From CAYYKK01 sp046351395 (GTDB lineage Bacteria; Myxococcota_A; Polyangia; Polyangiales; Polyangiaceae), in assembly GCA_046351395.1 (NCBI GenBank), contig JAXLYP010000021.1, positions 1-64,000 of the forward strand: a stretch of DNA of 64,000 bases, written 5' to 3'. Shown in pieces: positions 26,409-34,245 of this stretch (position 1 is the first letter of the stretch; each line of letters opens with the position of its first letter). Made by a program: the position numbers and the translations under genes. The notes beneath the pieces were generated by a model, which was not told the origin of the DNA, made no database searches, and worked only from the letters and a program-made list of their open reading frames with translations.

Positions 26409-27719
26409 ATGAATCAGCGCCGCTCGCTTACTGCCGTCATCGCTTCCTTGGTTCCGATCGGGCTCGTGGGGAGCGCGTGCTCCTCGCTCGGGCCGTTCGA
26501 CGACACCGTGTGTCTGCTCGAGCCCGCCGGGCTCTCGTCCGTGATCCCCGCGCCGGGGGTGGACTTCCTGGGCCTCCGGTCCCAGCCGGACTTCAGCGGA
26601 ATGGCGCCGCCCGCGACCAGCACGTCGTTCGGCGAGGCGTGCAAGAGCGCGGCGAACAAGTCGAAGTGTGAGGCGGATCTCGCGGCGGTGCCGTTCCAAG
26701 GCGGGCTGAACCAGGTCGGGTTCGACGCGATCACGAAGTACGAGCTCGTGTTCACGAAGGGGGATCAAGTCGGCTCGGCGCAGTCCGCGGCGGAGGTGCT
26801 CGCGCTCATCGGGGCCGTGGACACGCCGAACGAGGCGGCGCTCATCGCGTTCGCGAACGGCCACGAGATGCCGTGCGACGAGGAGAACGTGCGGAAGGTC
26901 GGGGACTCGTTCGTCGTGCTCGCGACGATGGGATCGACGTGCGGCGGCGACGTCGAGCACTACGAGGTGACCGTGACGAAGGACGGCGCGGTCACCGTGG
27001 GCGAGCCGGAGATCGCGGAGCACGGCGATCCGAACTGCGCGATCGGGCGCAGGCCCGCGCTCTTGCTCGCGCGCCGCGCCGGCGCTCGCCGCGCGCCGTG
27101 CGCGCCTCGCGCGAGCGCCGCGGGTCGCTGGCTCGCGCGCGCGGCGGAGCTCGAGGCAGCGTCGATCACGGCGTTCGCGGAGCTCGCGTCCGAGCTCGAA
27201 GCACACGGCGCGTCCCCGGAGCTCGTGCGCGGCGCGCGTCGATCGCGGGAAGACGAGATCCGGCACGCGCGCGTGATGGCGACGATCGCGCGGCGCTACG
27301 GAGGCGCGCCGAGGTCGCAGGTGATCCCCACGCGGCCCGCGCGCGCGCTCGCCGACGTGGCGCGCGACAACGCGACCGAAGGCTGTGTACGCGAGACGTT
27401 CGGCGCGCTCGTCGCGTCCGTTCAAGCGAAGCGCGCGGCGGATCCCGTCGTGCGGAAGGCGCTCGCGCGCATCGCGATCGACGAGACCGCGCACGCCGAG
27501 CTCTCGTGGGCCATCCACGACTGGGCGACGGCGAGGCTCTCGGACGACGCGCGCGCCGTGCTGCGACGCGAGCAGCGCCGCGCCGTCGAGGAGCTGCGCG
27601 CGGAGGTCGCCGTCGACCTCCCCGAGAGCGTGCGCCAGGCCGCCGGGATGCCCGACGGCGCGACCCAAATCGCCATGCTCGACGCGCTCGCCGAACAGCT
27701 CGGGCTCTTGGGCGAGTGA
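26409..27719 (+). CDS. Lipoprotein fused to a ferritin-like diiron domain
   Basis: A 436-residue protein. The signal ends VGSAC. Residues about 25-215 are a domain of unknown function with several Cys (an SFGEACKSAANKSKCEADL segment). Residues about 240-385 form a four-helix ferritin-like bundle with a full set of metal ligands: LEAAS (Glu), EDEIRH (Glu and His), GCVRETF (Glu) and DETAHAE (Glu and His). An exported lipoprotein form of such a domain is unusual, as most ferritin-like oxidases are cytoplasmic. It could oxidise iron or other metals in the periplasm, but the sequence cannot decide. A terminator follows. Confidence 0.75.
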   Translation: MNQRRSLTAVIASLVPIGLVGSACSSLGPFDDTVCLLEPAGLSSVIPAPGVDFLGLRSQPDFSGMAPPATSTSFGEACKSAANKSKCEADLAAVPFQGGLNQVGFDAITKYELVFTKGDQVGSAQSAAEVLALIGAVDTPNEAALIAFANGHEMPCDEENVRKVGDSFVVLATMGSTCGGDVEHYEVTVTKDGAVTVGEPEIAEHGDPNCAIGRRPALLLARRAGARRAPCAPRASAAGRWLARAAELEAASITAFAELASELEAHGASPELVRGARRSREDEIRHARVMATIARRYGGAPRSQVIPTRPARALADVARDNATEGCVRETFGALVASVQAKRAADPVVRKALARIAIDETAHAELSWAIHDWATARLSDDARAVLRREQRRAVEELRAEVAVDLPESVRQAAGMPDGATQIAMLDALAEQLGLLGE

Positions 27720-27726
27720 CCCCTCC

Positions 27727-27747
27727 GGCGCCGCGAGTCGCGGCGCC
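27727..27747 (+). terminator. Perfect hairpin just after the ferritin-like gene
   Basis: GGCGCCGCGA (27727-27736) and TCGCGGCGCC (27738-27747) form a perfect 10-bp stem with a one-base centre, eight bases after the stop codon at 27719. There is no T-run. The symmetry means it could also stop the convergent lipoprotein gene that ends at 27836. Confidence 0.6.
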
Positions 27748-27835
27748 GCGCGATCTTTCCCGCTTCGACTTTGCGCGCGAGCGGGTTCCCTGCCTGATCA
27801 CCCTGCCGGTCGTCGACGGCGAGCCCGTCTACGTG

Positions 27836-28846
27836 TCATTGCTCGTAGAGCAGTTCGCCCCCAACGGTCCAGACGCGGATCACCAGAATTTCCCTGCTCC
27901 CCCGAGCGGAGGGGCCGAGCCGCGCAGTGGCGATCGGTCGGCACTCCTTGGTGTCCAGCGCCGCCGACACGGCTCCCGATTGCACGTCCGCGATCTGGAT
28001 TCCGCCATCGCGCGAAAAGACCGTCAACTTGGAGCTATCCGGCGAGAATGGATCCTTAACCGCCCAAACCGCTGAGCCCGACTCCACCTGTCCGACGATC
28101 CTGCGCACCGCCGTCCGGTGATCCACCACGAACTGAGCGCCTTCTGGGCTCGCTCCCCACGCCCAACACCCGTCCGGCGAAGTGACGGACCTCTCGAAGG
28201 CCCACGGTTGTCCGACCCCTCTGCCGAGCGAGACATCCCAAAGTTGGTTCACGCTCCATCGATTCGATCCAATGCCATCGACCGTCAGCAACGCGATCGT
28301 TCTCGTTCCGTCCTCCAACAGACCCGCAATGGATCCAGGAACGACGTAGGTAACCCCCCTAGCGTCGACGTCGACGAGCGTGCTGGCCTCTCTCGAGTCC
28401 CCGACCCACCCGACGAATCGATCCGAAGGGAAGAAGGGCTTGGAGGAAGCGGCGCCATAGGAATAGGTCGTCGTCTGGCCGTCTCGCACGTCCAGCACCA
28501 GGATCCCTGTATGCGTGGAGTTGGCGCATGCCACGCGGGGTCCAGGATACCAGCGAACCTCCGACAGATCGCAATCGAGCGGTACTCGCCTCTTGGTCTC
28601 CAAGTCCACGACGCCGCCGCTGAGTACGATGAAGCGTCCGTCGGGGGAGAAGAGCGCTGGCCTACGAGGCGTCGAGCGATCCTTCGCCCACCAGCGCGTT
28701 TCGTGAGCGGGCGCTGCGTCCGCGGCGGGAACCGTCGGCTCCATCTCCGGACCGGACCGTCTCACCCCTGGGGCACAGCTCGGGAGAGCCGCCGCAACGG
28801 AGGTCGCAAGCAGTATCCACGACAAGGAGTTCGCTGCGTCCCGCAT
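27836..28846 (-). CDS. WD40/PD40-like lipoprotein
   Basis: A 336-residue lipoprotein (signal ending ALPSC). The body has propeller-like blocks: LFSPDGRFIVLSGGVVDLETKRRVPL, ILVLDVRDGQTTTYS, TSPDGCWAWGAS, FSPDSSKLTVFSRDGGIQIADV. These fit a WD40/PD40 beta-propeller without catalytic residues. A 57-residue gene ends three bases before its ATG, so both are probably on one transcript. The role is unknown; such proteins usually bind partners in the envelope. Confidence 0.75.
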   Translation of the reverse strand: MRDAANSLSWILLATSVAAALPSCAPGVRRSGPEMEPTVPAADAAPAHETRWWAKDRSTPRRPALFSPDGRFIVLSGGVVDLETKRRVPLDCDLSEVRWYPGPRVACANSTHTGILVLDVRDGQTTTYSYGAASSKPFFPSDRFVGWVGDSREASTLVDVDARGVTYVVPGSIAGLLEDGTRTIALLTVDGIGSNRWSVNQLWDVSLGRGVGQPWAFERSVTSPDGCWAWGASPEGAQFVVDHRTAVRRIVGQVESGSAVWAVKDPFSPDSSKLTVFSRDGGIQIADVQSGAVSAALDTKECRPIATARLGPSARGSREILVIRVWTVGGELLYEQ

Positions 28847-28849
28847 CGT

Positions 28850-29023
28850 TCACGTGATGATAGAGGGCGGGGTTTCCGACATTGCTTCAGCGAAGAACTC
28901 AGCCACGAAGTCTCGGTGAAGGTAGTCGTTGTCGTAGCCACGAGCTGTCATGTTTCCCAGGGTCGCGAAGTCCTGATCCGTGAGGTGCAGCTTCACCTTC
29001 CTCGTCTTCACCGTGATGCGCAT
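28850..29023 (-). CDS. 57-residue conserved-looking small protein
   Basis: A small frame with sensible codon use: MRITVKTRKVKLHLTDQD, then FATLGNMTARGYDNDYLH and RDFVAEFFAEAMSE. It is polar with a likely beta-strand start and a helical end. Its stop lies three bases before the ATG of the WD40-like lipoprotein, so it looks like the first gene of a two-gene unit. A faint coding signal overlaps its start upstream. No family is recognised, and it has no signal peptide or Cys. It is easily missed because of its length. Confidence 0.5.
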   Translation of the reverse strand: MRITVKTRKVKLHLTDQDFATLGNMTARGYDNDYLHRDFVAEFFAEAMSETPPSIIT

Positions 29024-29215
29024 GTGGCCTCTGGCTTCCTGCGCGGCTCGTCTTCTTCGTCGTAGAGCGAGAGCTGCACCCCGCGCATCTGGACGCCGCT
29101 CTCCGGAGGAGGCTCGGGTACCCCGCGCGGGCGCAGCGAGCCATGGGACGAGAGCACGAATTGGAGCGGATCATGTGGACTCCACGCCCGCTCCTTCGGG
29201 GTGTCGACAAGTCCG
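29008..29215 (-). pseudogene. Possible gene fragment upstream of the small protein
   Basis: In this frame the third codon positions are strongly GC-rich and the product reads PLQFVLSSHGSLRPRGVP, PPESGVQMRGVQLSLYDEED, ending with a stop that overlaps the start of the 57-residue gene. No convincing start codon or ribosome-binding site is visible, and the coding signal disappears further upstream. It may be a truncated gene or a small gene with an unusual start. Nothing else is seen between 29024 and the operator-like repeats at 29359. Confidence 0.25.
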
Positions 29216-29358
29216 CGCGAACACGCGCCCGCGCCGGAGCGCGAGCGCGTCGGACGACGAGAGATCGGCCCTCGTGATCCCGTCGTGCGGCCGACGCTGT
29301 CGACGGCGCCAAGTGAGGGCGACACATCATCGGTTGCGCAGCCGTGGGGACAGAGCGT

Positions 29359-29386
29359 TTGCGCGACTTGCGCGAGGGTTGCGCAA
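29359..29386 (+). promoter_or_regulatory. Three TTGCGC boxes upstream of the tandem peptide genes
   Basis: TTGCGC occurs at 29359, 29368 and 29379, the last as the palindrome TTGCGCAA. Start-to-start spacings are 9 and 11 bases, close to one helical turn. The array ends 75 bases before the first peptide start, a suitable place for regulator binding. No factor is known for it. Confidence 0.4.
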
Positions 29387-29461
29387 GCGATCCCGAAACG
29401 CGGCCAGATCAGGACCGGCACGCCGCCTGCTCCGTCGACGCGCGAAAGGGAGGTTCTCAAG

Positions 29462-29626
29462 ATGAAGAAGAAGCAGCTCTCCACGAACGTCACCGTCGCC
29501 GGCTACGGCCAGCATGCGCAGCCCCAGCTCACGCCGAAGAGCCCAAAGAAGGGTAGGCGGCGCGTGACGCTCGCGACGACGGTCGCCGAGGTGGGCGTCA
29601 ACAACCACAACGTCGCGGTGCTCTGA
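29462..29626 (+). CDS. Tandem small peptide 1 (54 residues)
   Basis: The ATG follows AAAGGGAGG by eight bases. The product begins MKKKQLSTNVTVAGYGQHA, continues QPQLTPKSPKKGRRRVT and ends LATTVAEVGVNNHNVAVL. It is basic, has no Cys and no signal peptide. The next gene encodes a clear paralogue starting one base after this stop. Both show an inner repeat: an N-terminal LST-V-V-G-H-QPQL block and a C-terminal ATTVAEVG-NNHNVA-L block. The size, tandem copies and conserved ends resemble precursor peptides of modified natural products or signalling peptides, but no maturation enzyme is obvious. Confidence 0.6.
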   Translation: MKKKQLSTNVTVAGYGQHAQPQLTPKSPKKGRRRVTLATTVAEVGVNNHNVAVL

Positions 29627-29627
29627 A

Positions 29628-29801
29628 GTGTCGACCACGAACAAGTCGCTCTCCACCACGGTCCGGGTCGGCGGCGACAGCAACCACACGCAGCCGCAGC
29701 TCGCGCCCAAGGTGACGAAGAACGGCAAGCGGCGCGTAACGTTCGCGACGACGGTCGCCGAGGTGGGCAACAACAACCACAACGTCGCGCTGCTCGGCTG
29801 A
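29628..29801 (+). CDS. Tandem small peptide 2 (57 residues)
   Basis: Starts at GTG, one base after the stop of peptide 1. The product starts VSTTNKSLSTTVRVGGDSNH, continues TQPQLAPKVTKNGKRRVT and ends FATTVAEVGNNNHNVALLG. It matches peptide 1 at most positions of the QPQL-PK and RRVT-ATTVAEV-NNHNVA-L parts. The shared inner repeat (TTVRVGGDSNH and TTVAEVGNNNH) suggests a duplicated beta-strand element. It is followed by GGAGG and the TPR gene after ten bases, so the peptides and the TPR protein belong to one transcript. Confidence 0.6.
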   Translation: MSTTNKSLSTTVRVGGDSNHTQPQLAPKVTKNGKRRVTFATTVAEVGNNNHNVALLG

Positions 29802-29811
29802 GGAGGACGCC

Positions 29812-30900
29812 ATGCGCGAAGGACGAGGCCACCTCGACGCGGCGTGCGAGACGCTCGGTGCGGCGCAGCGTGCCCTCGGCGAGGGTCGGTTCGAGGTCGG
29901 CTTCGTCCTCGCGAAGGCGGCGGTGCTCGCGCTGACGCGCGCGCGCGGCAAGGATCACCCCGACGTCGCGAACGCGTGGCTCACGCTCGCGTCGCTCGAC
30001 GTCGAGCTCGGCGATTCCTCGGCGGCGGAGCGGCGCGCGCGCCGCGCCGTCGAGATCGTCGGCCGGACGCGCGCGGCGGGCGACCTCGGGCGGCTCCGCG
30101 TGTCGGCGTGGGCGCAGCTCGCGGGGCTCCACCGCGAGGACGGCCGCCACGCCGACGCCGAGCGGCTCCTCGGGCGCGCGATCGCCGATGCGCGCCGCTG
30201 CTTCGGGCCGCGGAGCGCGCTGGTCGCGTTCGCGCTGAACGAGCTCGGCGTCCTCCGGAAGTTCCAGGGTCGTTACCGGGACGCGCTGCCGCTCTACCGG
30301 TCCTCGCTCGCGATCGTCACGCGCCTCTACGGGCCCGACCACGTCGAGGTCGCGACGCGCCTGCACAACCTCGGCGGGCTGGCGCACGCGCGTGGCCAGT
30401 TCGCCCGCGGTGAAGCGTTCGCCCGGCGGTCCGTGGTGGTGCGCGCCCGCGCGCTCGGGCGCGCGCACCCCGCCGTCGCGAAGGACGTCGCGGCGCTCGC
30501 CGCTTTGGTCGAAGGGCAGGGCCGTGAGCGCGAGGCGATCCGGCTCTACCGCGCGGCGCTCCGGCGCCTCCGCCATTGCTACGGCGCGGCCCACCACGAG
30601 ATCGCGATCAACCTCGGGAACCTCGGCGTGCTCCACGCGCGCGCAGGAAGAAAGGCGATCGCGTCGCGCCTCCTCCGCGCGTCGATCGCGATGGACGCCG
30701 CGATCCTTGGTGAAGCGCACCCGGAGGTCGCGCGGACCAAGCACAACCTCGCCGTCACCCTCGACGGATCACGCCGGTCCGCCGAGGCGCGCGCCCTCTC
30801 GTCGTTCGCCGCGGATGCGCTCGCGCGCCGGCTCGGGCCCGCGCACCCGTGGTCCCGCGCCGCGAGCGCGCGCCTCGCGCGCGAAGGCAGGGTGGCGTGA
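29812..30900 (+). CDS. TPR protein (kinesin-light-chain-like repeats)
   Basis: A 362-residue cytoplasmic protein with GGAGG before its ATG. It is built from about seven 42-residue TPR-10/12-type repeats, recognisable by HPDVANAWLTLASLDVELGD, VAFALNELGVLRKFQGRYRD, EVATRLHNLGGLAHARGQF, EIAINLGNLGVLHARAGR and HPEVARTKHNLAVTLDGS. No enzyme domain is fused. Such proteins bind peptides or partner proteins. Its place directly after two tandem peptides makes a peptide-binding receptor or chaperone role plausible. It overlaps the transporter start (GTGA). Confidence 0.8.
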   Translation: MREGRGHLDAACETLGAAQRALGEGRFEVGFVLAKAAVLALTRARGKDHPDVANAWLTLASLDVELGDSSAAERRARRAVEIVGRTRAAGDLGRLRVSAWAQLAGLHREDGRHADAERLLGRAIADARRCFGPRSALVAFALNELGVLRKFQGRYRDALPLYRSSLAIVTRLYGPDHVEVATRLHNLGGLAHARGQFARGEAFARRSVVVRARALGRAHPAVAKDVAALAALVEGQGREREAIRLYRAALRRLRHCYGAAHHEIAINLGNLGVLHARAGRKAIASRLLRASIAMDAAILGEAHPEVARTKHNLAVTLDGSRRSAEARALSSFAADALARRLGPAHPWSRAASARLAREGRVA

Positions 30901-31811
30901 AGGCGCGCGTCTCGGGCTACGCGCTCGTCGTGGTGGCGGCCGTCCTCTGGGGGACGCTCGGCATCTTCTTCCGGCGGGCGGACATCGACCCGCGCTGGGC
31001 CGCGCCGCTCTCGTTCACCACCGCGTCGCTCGTGGGGCTGCCCCTTCTCCGCCGCGCGGGCGCGCGCAACCCGCGCAAGCGAACACGCCGGGAGTGGGCG
31101 TGGCTCGTCGCGCTCGGGCTCGCCGACGCGGCCAACAGCTGGTTCTTGTTCCAAGCGTTCTCGCGAACCGCCGTCAGCGTGACGGTGCTCTCCCAGTATC
31201 TCGCGCCGGCGCTCGTCGCGCTCCTTGCCCCGCTGATCCTGCGCTCCGCGCTCCGAGGCGCTGCCGTCCTCCGCGCGCTCGTCGCGCTCGCAGGACTCTG
31301 CCTGCTGCTCCGTCCCTGGACCGCGAGCGGCGCCGGCGCGCTCGAGGGCGCCGCGTTCGGCGTTGGCTCCGCCTTGTTCTTCGCGTCGACGCTGTGCATC
31401 TCGAAGGCGCTGATGGACGCGTTCACCCCCGAGGAGCAGATCGTCTACCACGGCGCGATCGCGGCCCTCGTGCTGCTCCCGCTCGCCCCGTGGGGCGCGC
31501 TCCCCGCCCTGCACGGCGTCGCGTGGACCGCGCTCGGGTCGATCGTCGGCGGCCTCGTCGCAGGGCTCCTGTTCCTCCGCGGGCTCCGCGCCGTCCCGGC
31601 CGAGCACGCGTCCGTGATCGCGTTCGCGGAGCCGCTCACCGCCGTCGTGGTCGGCGCATGCCTGTTCGACGAGGCGCTGACCGCGCTCTCAATCGTCGGC
31701 GCGGTCGTCATCGTCGGCTGCGGCGTCCACGCGACGTGGGCCGATCGACCGAGCCCCCGGTCGAGCGGCTGCGCGGACGAGGGGGACGGCGCCGTCCTCG
31801 CGGGCGGCTAG
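30897..31811 (+). CDS. EamA-family (DMT) membrane transporter
   Basis: A 304-residue protein with ten predicted hydrophobic segments in two EamA halves, the first starting GYALVVVAAVLWGTLGIFF, the second after AGALEGAAFGVGSALFFAS. Conserved features include the VLWG of helix 1 and the AEHASVIAFAEPLTAVVVG of helix 9. The GTG start overlaps the TPR stop. EamA proteins export amino acids or small metabolites; here the cargo could be a product of the operon, but this is a guess. Its last 123 bases overlap the 3' end of the convergent MBL gene. Confidence 0.85.
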   Translation: MKARVSGYALVVVAAVLWGTLGIFFRRADIDPRWAAPLSFTTASLVGLPLLRRAGARNPRKRTRREWAWLVALGLADAANSWFLFQAFSRTAVSVTVLSQYLAPALVALLAPLILRSALRGAAVLRALVALAGLCLLLRPWTASGAGALEGAAFGVGSALFFASTLCISKALMDAFTPEEQIVYHGAIAALVLLPLAPWGALPALHGVAWTALGSIVGGLVAGLLFLRGLRAVPAEHASVIAFAEPLTAVVVGACLFDEALTALSIVGAVVIVGCGVHATWADRPSPRSSGCADEGDGAVLAGG

Positions 31812-33221
31812 CCGCGCGTAGAGCGCGCGCGTCCGAGCCGGCTGTCGGAGCGGGTGCGTGTACTTGCAAAACAGCTGCATGAAGGACACGAGCGTCTCCG
31901 GCTCGGGGTGCCACGTCCGCATCTTGCCGAAGCAGACGGCGAACGGAGAGAACTCGATCCGGAGCATGCCGAGGAGGTCGGTCGCCCAGAGCTCGGCTGC
32001 GGCGAGGAACCCCGTCTCGGGGTCGACGTCGACGGCGACGAACGAGCAGGATGGCGGGTCGTACGCGAGGCACCACCGCGCGCGGTCGCGTCCGAAGAGG
32101 AGCGACAGCGCGATCGTCGGTGACCGACCGTCGTCGCTGCGCGAACGTGAGTAGAGCGCGCGGAAGAGGTCGCCGCCGTAGAGGTACTGCGCGAGCTCCG
32201 CGAGATGGGCACGGAGCTCCTCTCGCTCCTCGGGCTCGAGATCGTACCGGCCCGTGAGCGGCGCGAACGCCTCGAAGCCGGCAGGCTCGGGCGCGGGCGA
32301 CCGATCCGGCCACGACGCGCGCGGGGCAGGGGAGACGAACGGCGCCTCGCGGGTCGACGCGAGCTCGCCGCCCGACATGCAGAAGGTCTGCCCGGGGCGC
32401 GCGGCGAAGAACGGGGCTGCGGGGTCGAGGACGCGCAGCGTGTCCACGACGCGCTCGTTGTCTGCGCGGAAGACGCGGCGGTTCAACCACGCGCGGTCGC
32501 CGGCGTACGAGAACCCCCCGCCCGCGACGACGGACGCCGCGGGCGCCTTCCAGTGGTGGCCGAGCCCCGCGTGCTGCTCGAGCACGAGGCGGACGAACTG
32601 CACCGAGTCGGCGACTGCGCGCTCCGGGGCGAACGCGCCCGGCCCGGTCGACGCGAACGACCAGTCCTGCGCGTTGTTCGTGTAGCACCAGATCCCGGGC
32701 CGCTCGACGAGGCCGAGGAGGTCCGCGAACGTGGCGTCGCTCACGCCCTCCGTGTCGACCAGGGTGAAGAAGCTCCCGTCGCCGCGCGCGTCGCGGACGA
32801 GGAACGGAAGGACGTCCCACTCGTCGGTGTTGTCGCTCGTCACGTGATCCGAGGCGAAGAAGCTGAACCGGAGATCGCCGATCGCGACCTCGTCGCCCGC
32901 CCCGAACGTCCACACGTTGCCGAACCCCAGGTCCGCCAGGAAGCGTCGCGGCGCGACCGAGGTCCGGTGCGACAGGCCGATCGGGATGCGCCGATCGAGG
33001 CGGGCGATCGACGGGACGTCGAAGTGATCCTCGTGCTCGTGCGTGAAGAGCACGGCGTCGACCGGCGGCATCGCGTCGAGCCGGAGCTCGCGCGGTGGGT
33101 AGACGTGGCCGACGTGACCGCCGTGACCGAACGTGCTCGTGAGGAGCGGATCGACGAGGACGTGCGTCGCGTCGCATCGGAAGCTCCACCCCTGATGCCC
33201 CAGGAACGTGACCTCGAACAT
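31689..33221 (-). CDS. Metallo-beta-lactamase-fold protein with long C-terminal region
   Basis: A 510-residue protein. The MBL domain starts MFEVTFLGHQGWSFRCDATH and carries the metal motif HEHEDH (His61, His63, Asp65, His66), with DHVTSD and VDTEGVSD further on. This looks like the L-ascorbate-lactonase/UlaG-like group that acts on lactones or phosphoesters. The C-terminal 200 residues (LAELAQYLYGGDLFRALY, RARWCLAYDPPSCSFVAVDVDP) resemble no family recognised here. The last 41 residues are antisense to the EamA gene and may be a read-on tail. The active-site motif is intact. Confidence 0.8.
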   Translation of the reverse strand: MFEVTFLGHQGWSFRCDATHVLVDPLLTSTFGHGGHVGHVYPPRELRLDAMPPVDAVLFTHEHEDHFDVPSIARLDRRIPIGLSHRTSVAPRRFLADLGFGNVWTFGAGDEVAIGDLRFSFFASDHVTSDNTDEWDVLPFLVRDARGDGSFFTLVDTEGVSDATFADLLGLVERPGIWCYTNNAQDWSFASTGPGAFAPERAVADSVQFVRLVLEQHAGLGHHWKAPAASVVAGGGFSYAGDRAWLNRRVFRADNERVVDTLRVLDPAAPFFAARPGQTFCMSGGELASTREAPFVSPAPRASWPDRSPAPEPAGFEAFAPLTGRYDLEPEEREELRAHLAELAQYLYGGDLFRALYSRSRSDDGRSPTIALSLLFGRDRARWCLAYDPPSCSFVAVDVDPETGFLAAAELWATDLLGMLRIEFSPFAVCFGKMRTWHPEPETLVSFMQLFCKYTHPLRQPARTRALYARLAAREDGAVPLVRAAARPGARSIGPRRVDAAADDDDRADD

Positions 33222-33279
33222 CGGCCGAGCGTACGCGAGCCCGCCGGTCGAGCGCTCGTCGAGCGCTGCCCGCCGCCGC

Positions 33280-33657
33280 TCAGCCTGCCTTCGCCTTCTC
33301 TGCGAGCCTCTTCCAGAAGTCGGGCGCGTCTCCGACGGCGGCGAGCGCGCCGTCGCGGACGATGGGCGTCTTCAGCAGCAGGGGATCTTCGAGCAGGAGC
33401 GCGGCGAGCCGCTCCTCGCTCGAGGGGCCGGGCACGTCGATGCCCGCGTGCTGGAGTCCTCGCTCGAGGACGCGGGGGCTCGCGGCGTCGAAGAGGGCGC
33501 GGACGCCGCCGACGGCCTTGGCGACGTTCGCGAGCTCGCCCTTGGAGAGGCCCTTCTCGCGGAGGTCGACGAACATCACCTTGATCTTCCGGTCCGCGTA
33601 GAAGCGCTGCGCGGCACGGGTGACCTTGCATTTCGGGGTGCCGAAGATCTGGATCAT
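33280..33657 (-). CDS. ArsC/Spx-family thioredoxin-fold protein
   Basis: A 125-residue protein starting MIQIFGTPKCKVTRAAQRFY. The single Cys10 (CKVT, not CxxC) and the later LLLKTPIVRDG block are typical of the ArsC/Spx/YffB group. Known members reduce arsenate or bind RNA polymerase; which applies here cannot be told. No arsenic resistance genes are nearby. The reading frame stays open upstream into the disrupted region at 33658-34139, but the ATG gives the family's usual length. Confidence 0.75.
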   Translation of the reverse strand: MIQIFGTPKCKVTRAAQRFYADRKIKVMFVDLREKGLSKGELANVAKAVGGVRALFDAASPRVLERGLQHAGIDVPGPSSEERLAALLLEDPLLLKTPIVRDGALAAVGDAPDFWKRLAEKAKAG

Positions 33658-34139
33658 GAGGAGCCAACCTCTCGCGGTCTCGTCGATGGGGGCGGCGTCA
33701 CCGTTCACGTGGAGCGGGTGCGCCGTGGACAGGTCGAGCGCGAACCGGAGCAGCTCCCCGGGCGGGCGCCAAGTCTCGGGGCGCACGAGCCACAGCGCGC
33801 CGCCGCGCATCGCGGCGGGGCCGATCCGCGTCCGGGTCCGAGAGGTAGCCGGGGAAGCGCGTGGCGGACGCGAGCTCGCCGGTCGCGGAGCTCCGCGGTG
33901 CGGCCCTCGGTGGCGAAGATCAGGTCGCCGGCGCGCACGCCGCACCGGCCGTTCGCGCCGAGGGGCTCGTTGACGCGCGTCTCCAACGGCGAGGCGTCGC
34001 CCGCGGGGCCCGCGCCGCAGGGCGAGGCGAGGTCATGCATCGAGAGGATCGCGCCCCCTCCCTGGCCGAAGCCGACAGCGCGCTCGACCAGCCAATCGAC
34101 GAGCTCGCTCCTGACACAGTCCAGAGAATCCACCGCCAT
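33658..34139 (-). pseudogene. Apparent frameshifted gene upstream of the ArsC-like gene
   Basis: A coding-like signal begins at ATG 34139 behind GAGAGAAG: MAVDSLDCVRSELVDWLVE, QGGGAILSMHDLASP, RVNEPLGANGRCGVRAGDLIFATEGR. It then continues convincingly only in another frame (GELASATRFPGYLSDPDAD), and after a second shift in a third (AAMRGGALWLVRPETWRPPGE, HVNGDAAPIDETARGW) that runs into the ArsC-like gene. Two frameshifts in 480 bases point to a decaying gene or local sequence errors. Function not recognised. Nothing else is seen from 34140 to 34245. Confidence 0.45.
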
Positions 34140-34245
34140 CTTCTCTCGTGGTTGAGCGTCGAGGCGCGTCGCGCGCATTTCACCCGCGCCGCAGGCTCGT
34201 CAGCCGGGATCTTCCGCGGCACTTCGCGTAGTCTCCACCCAAGCG

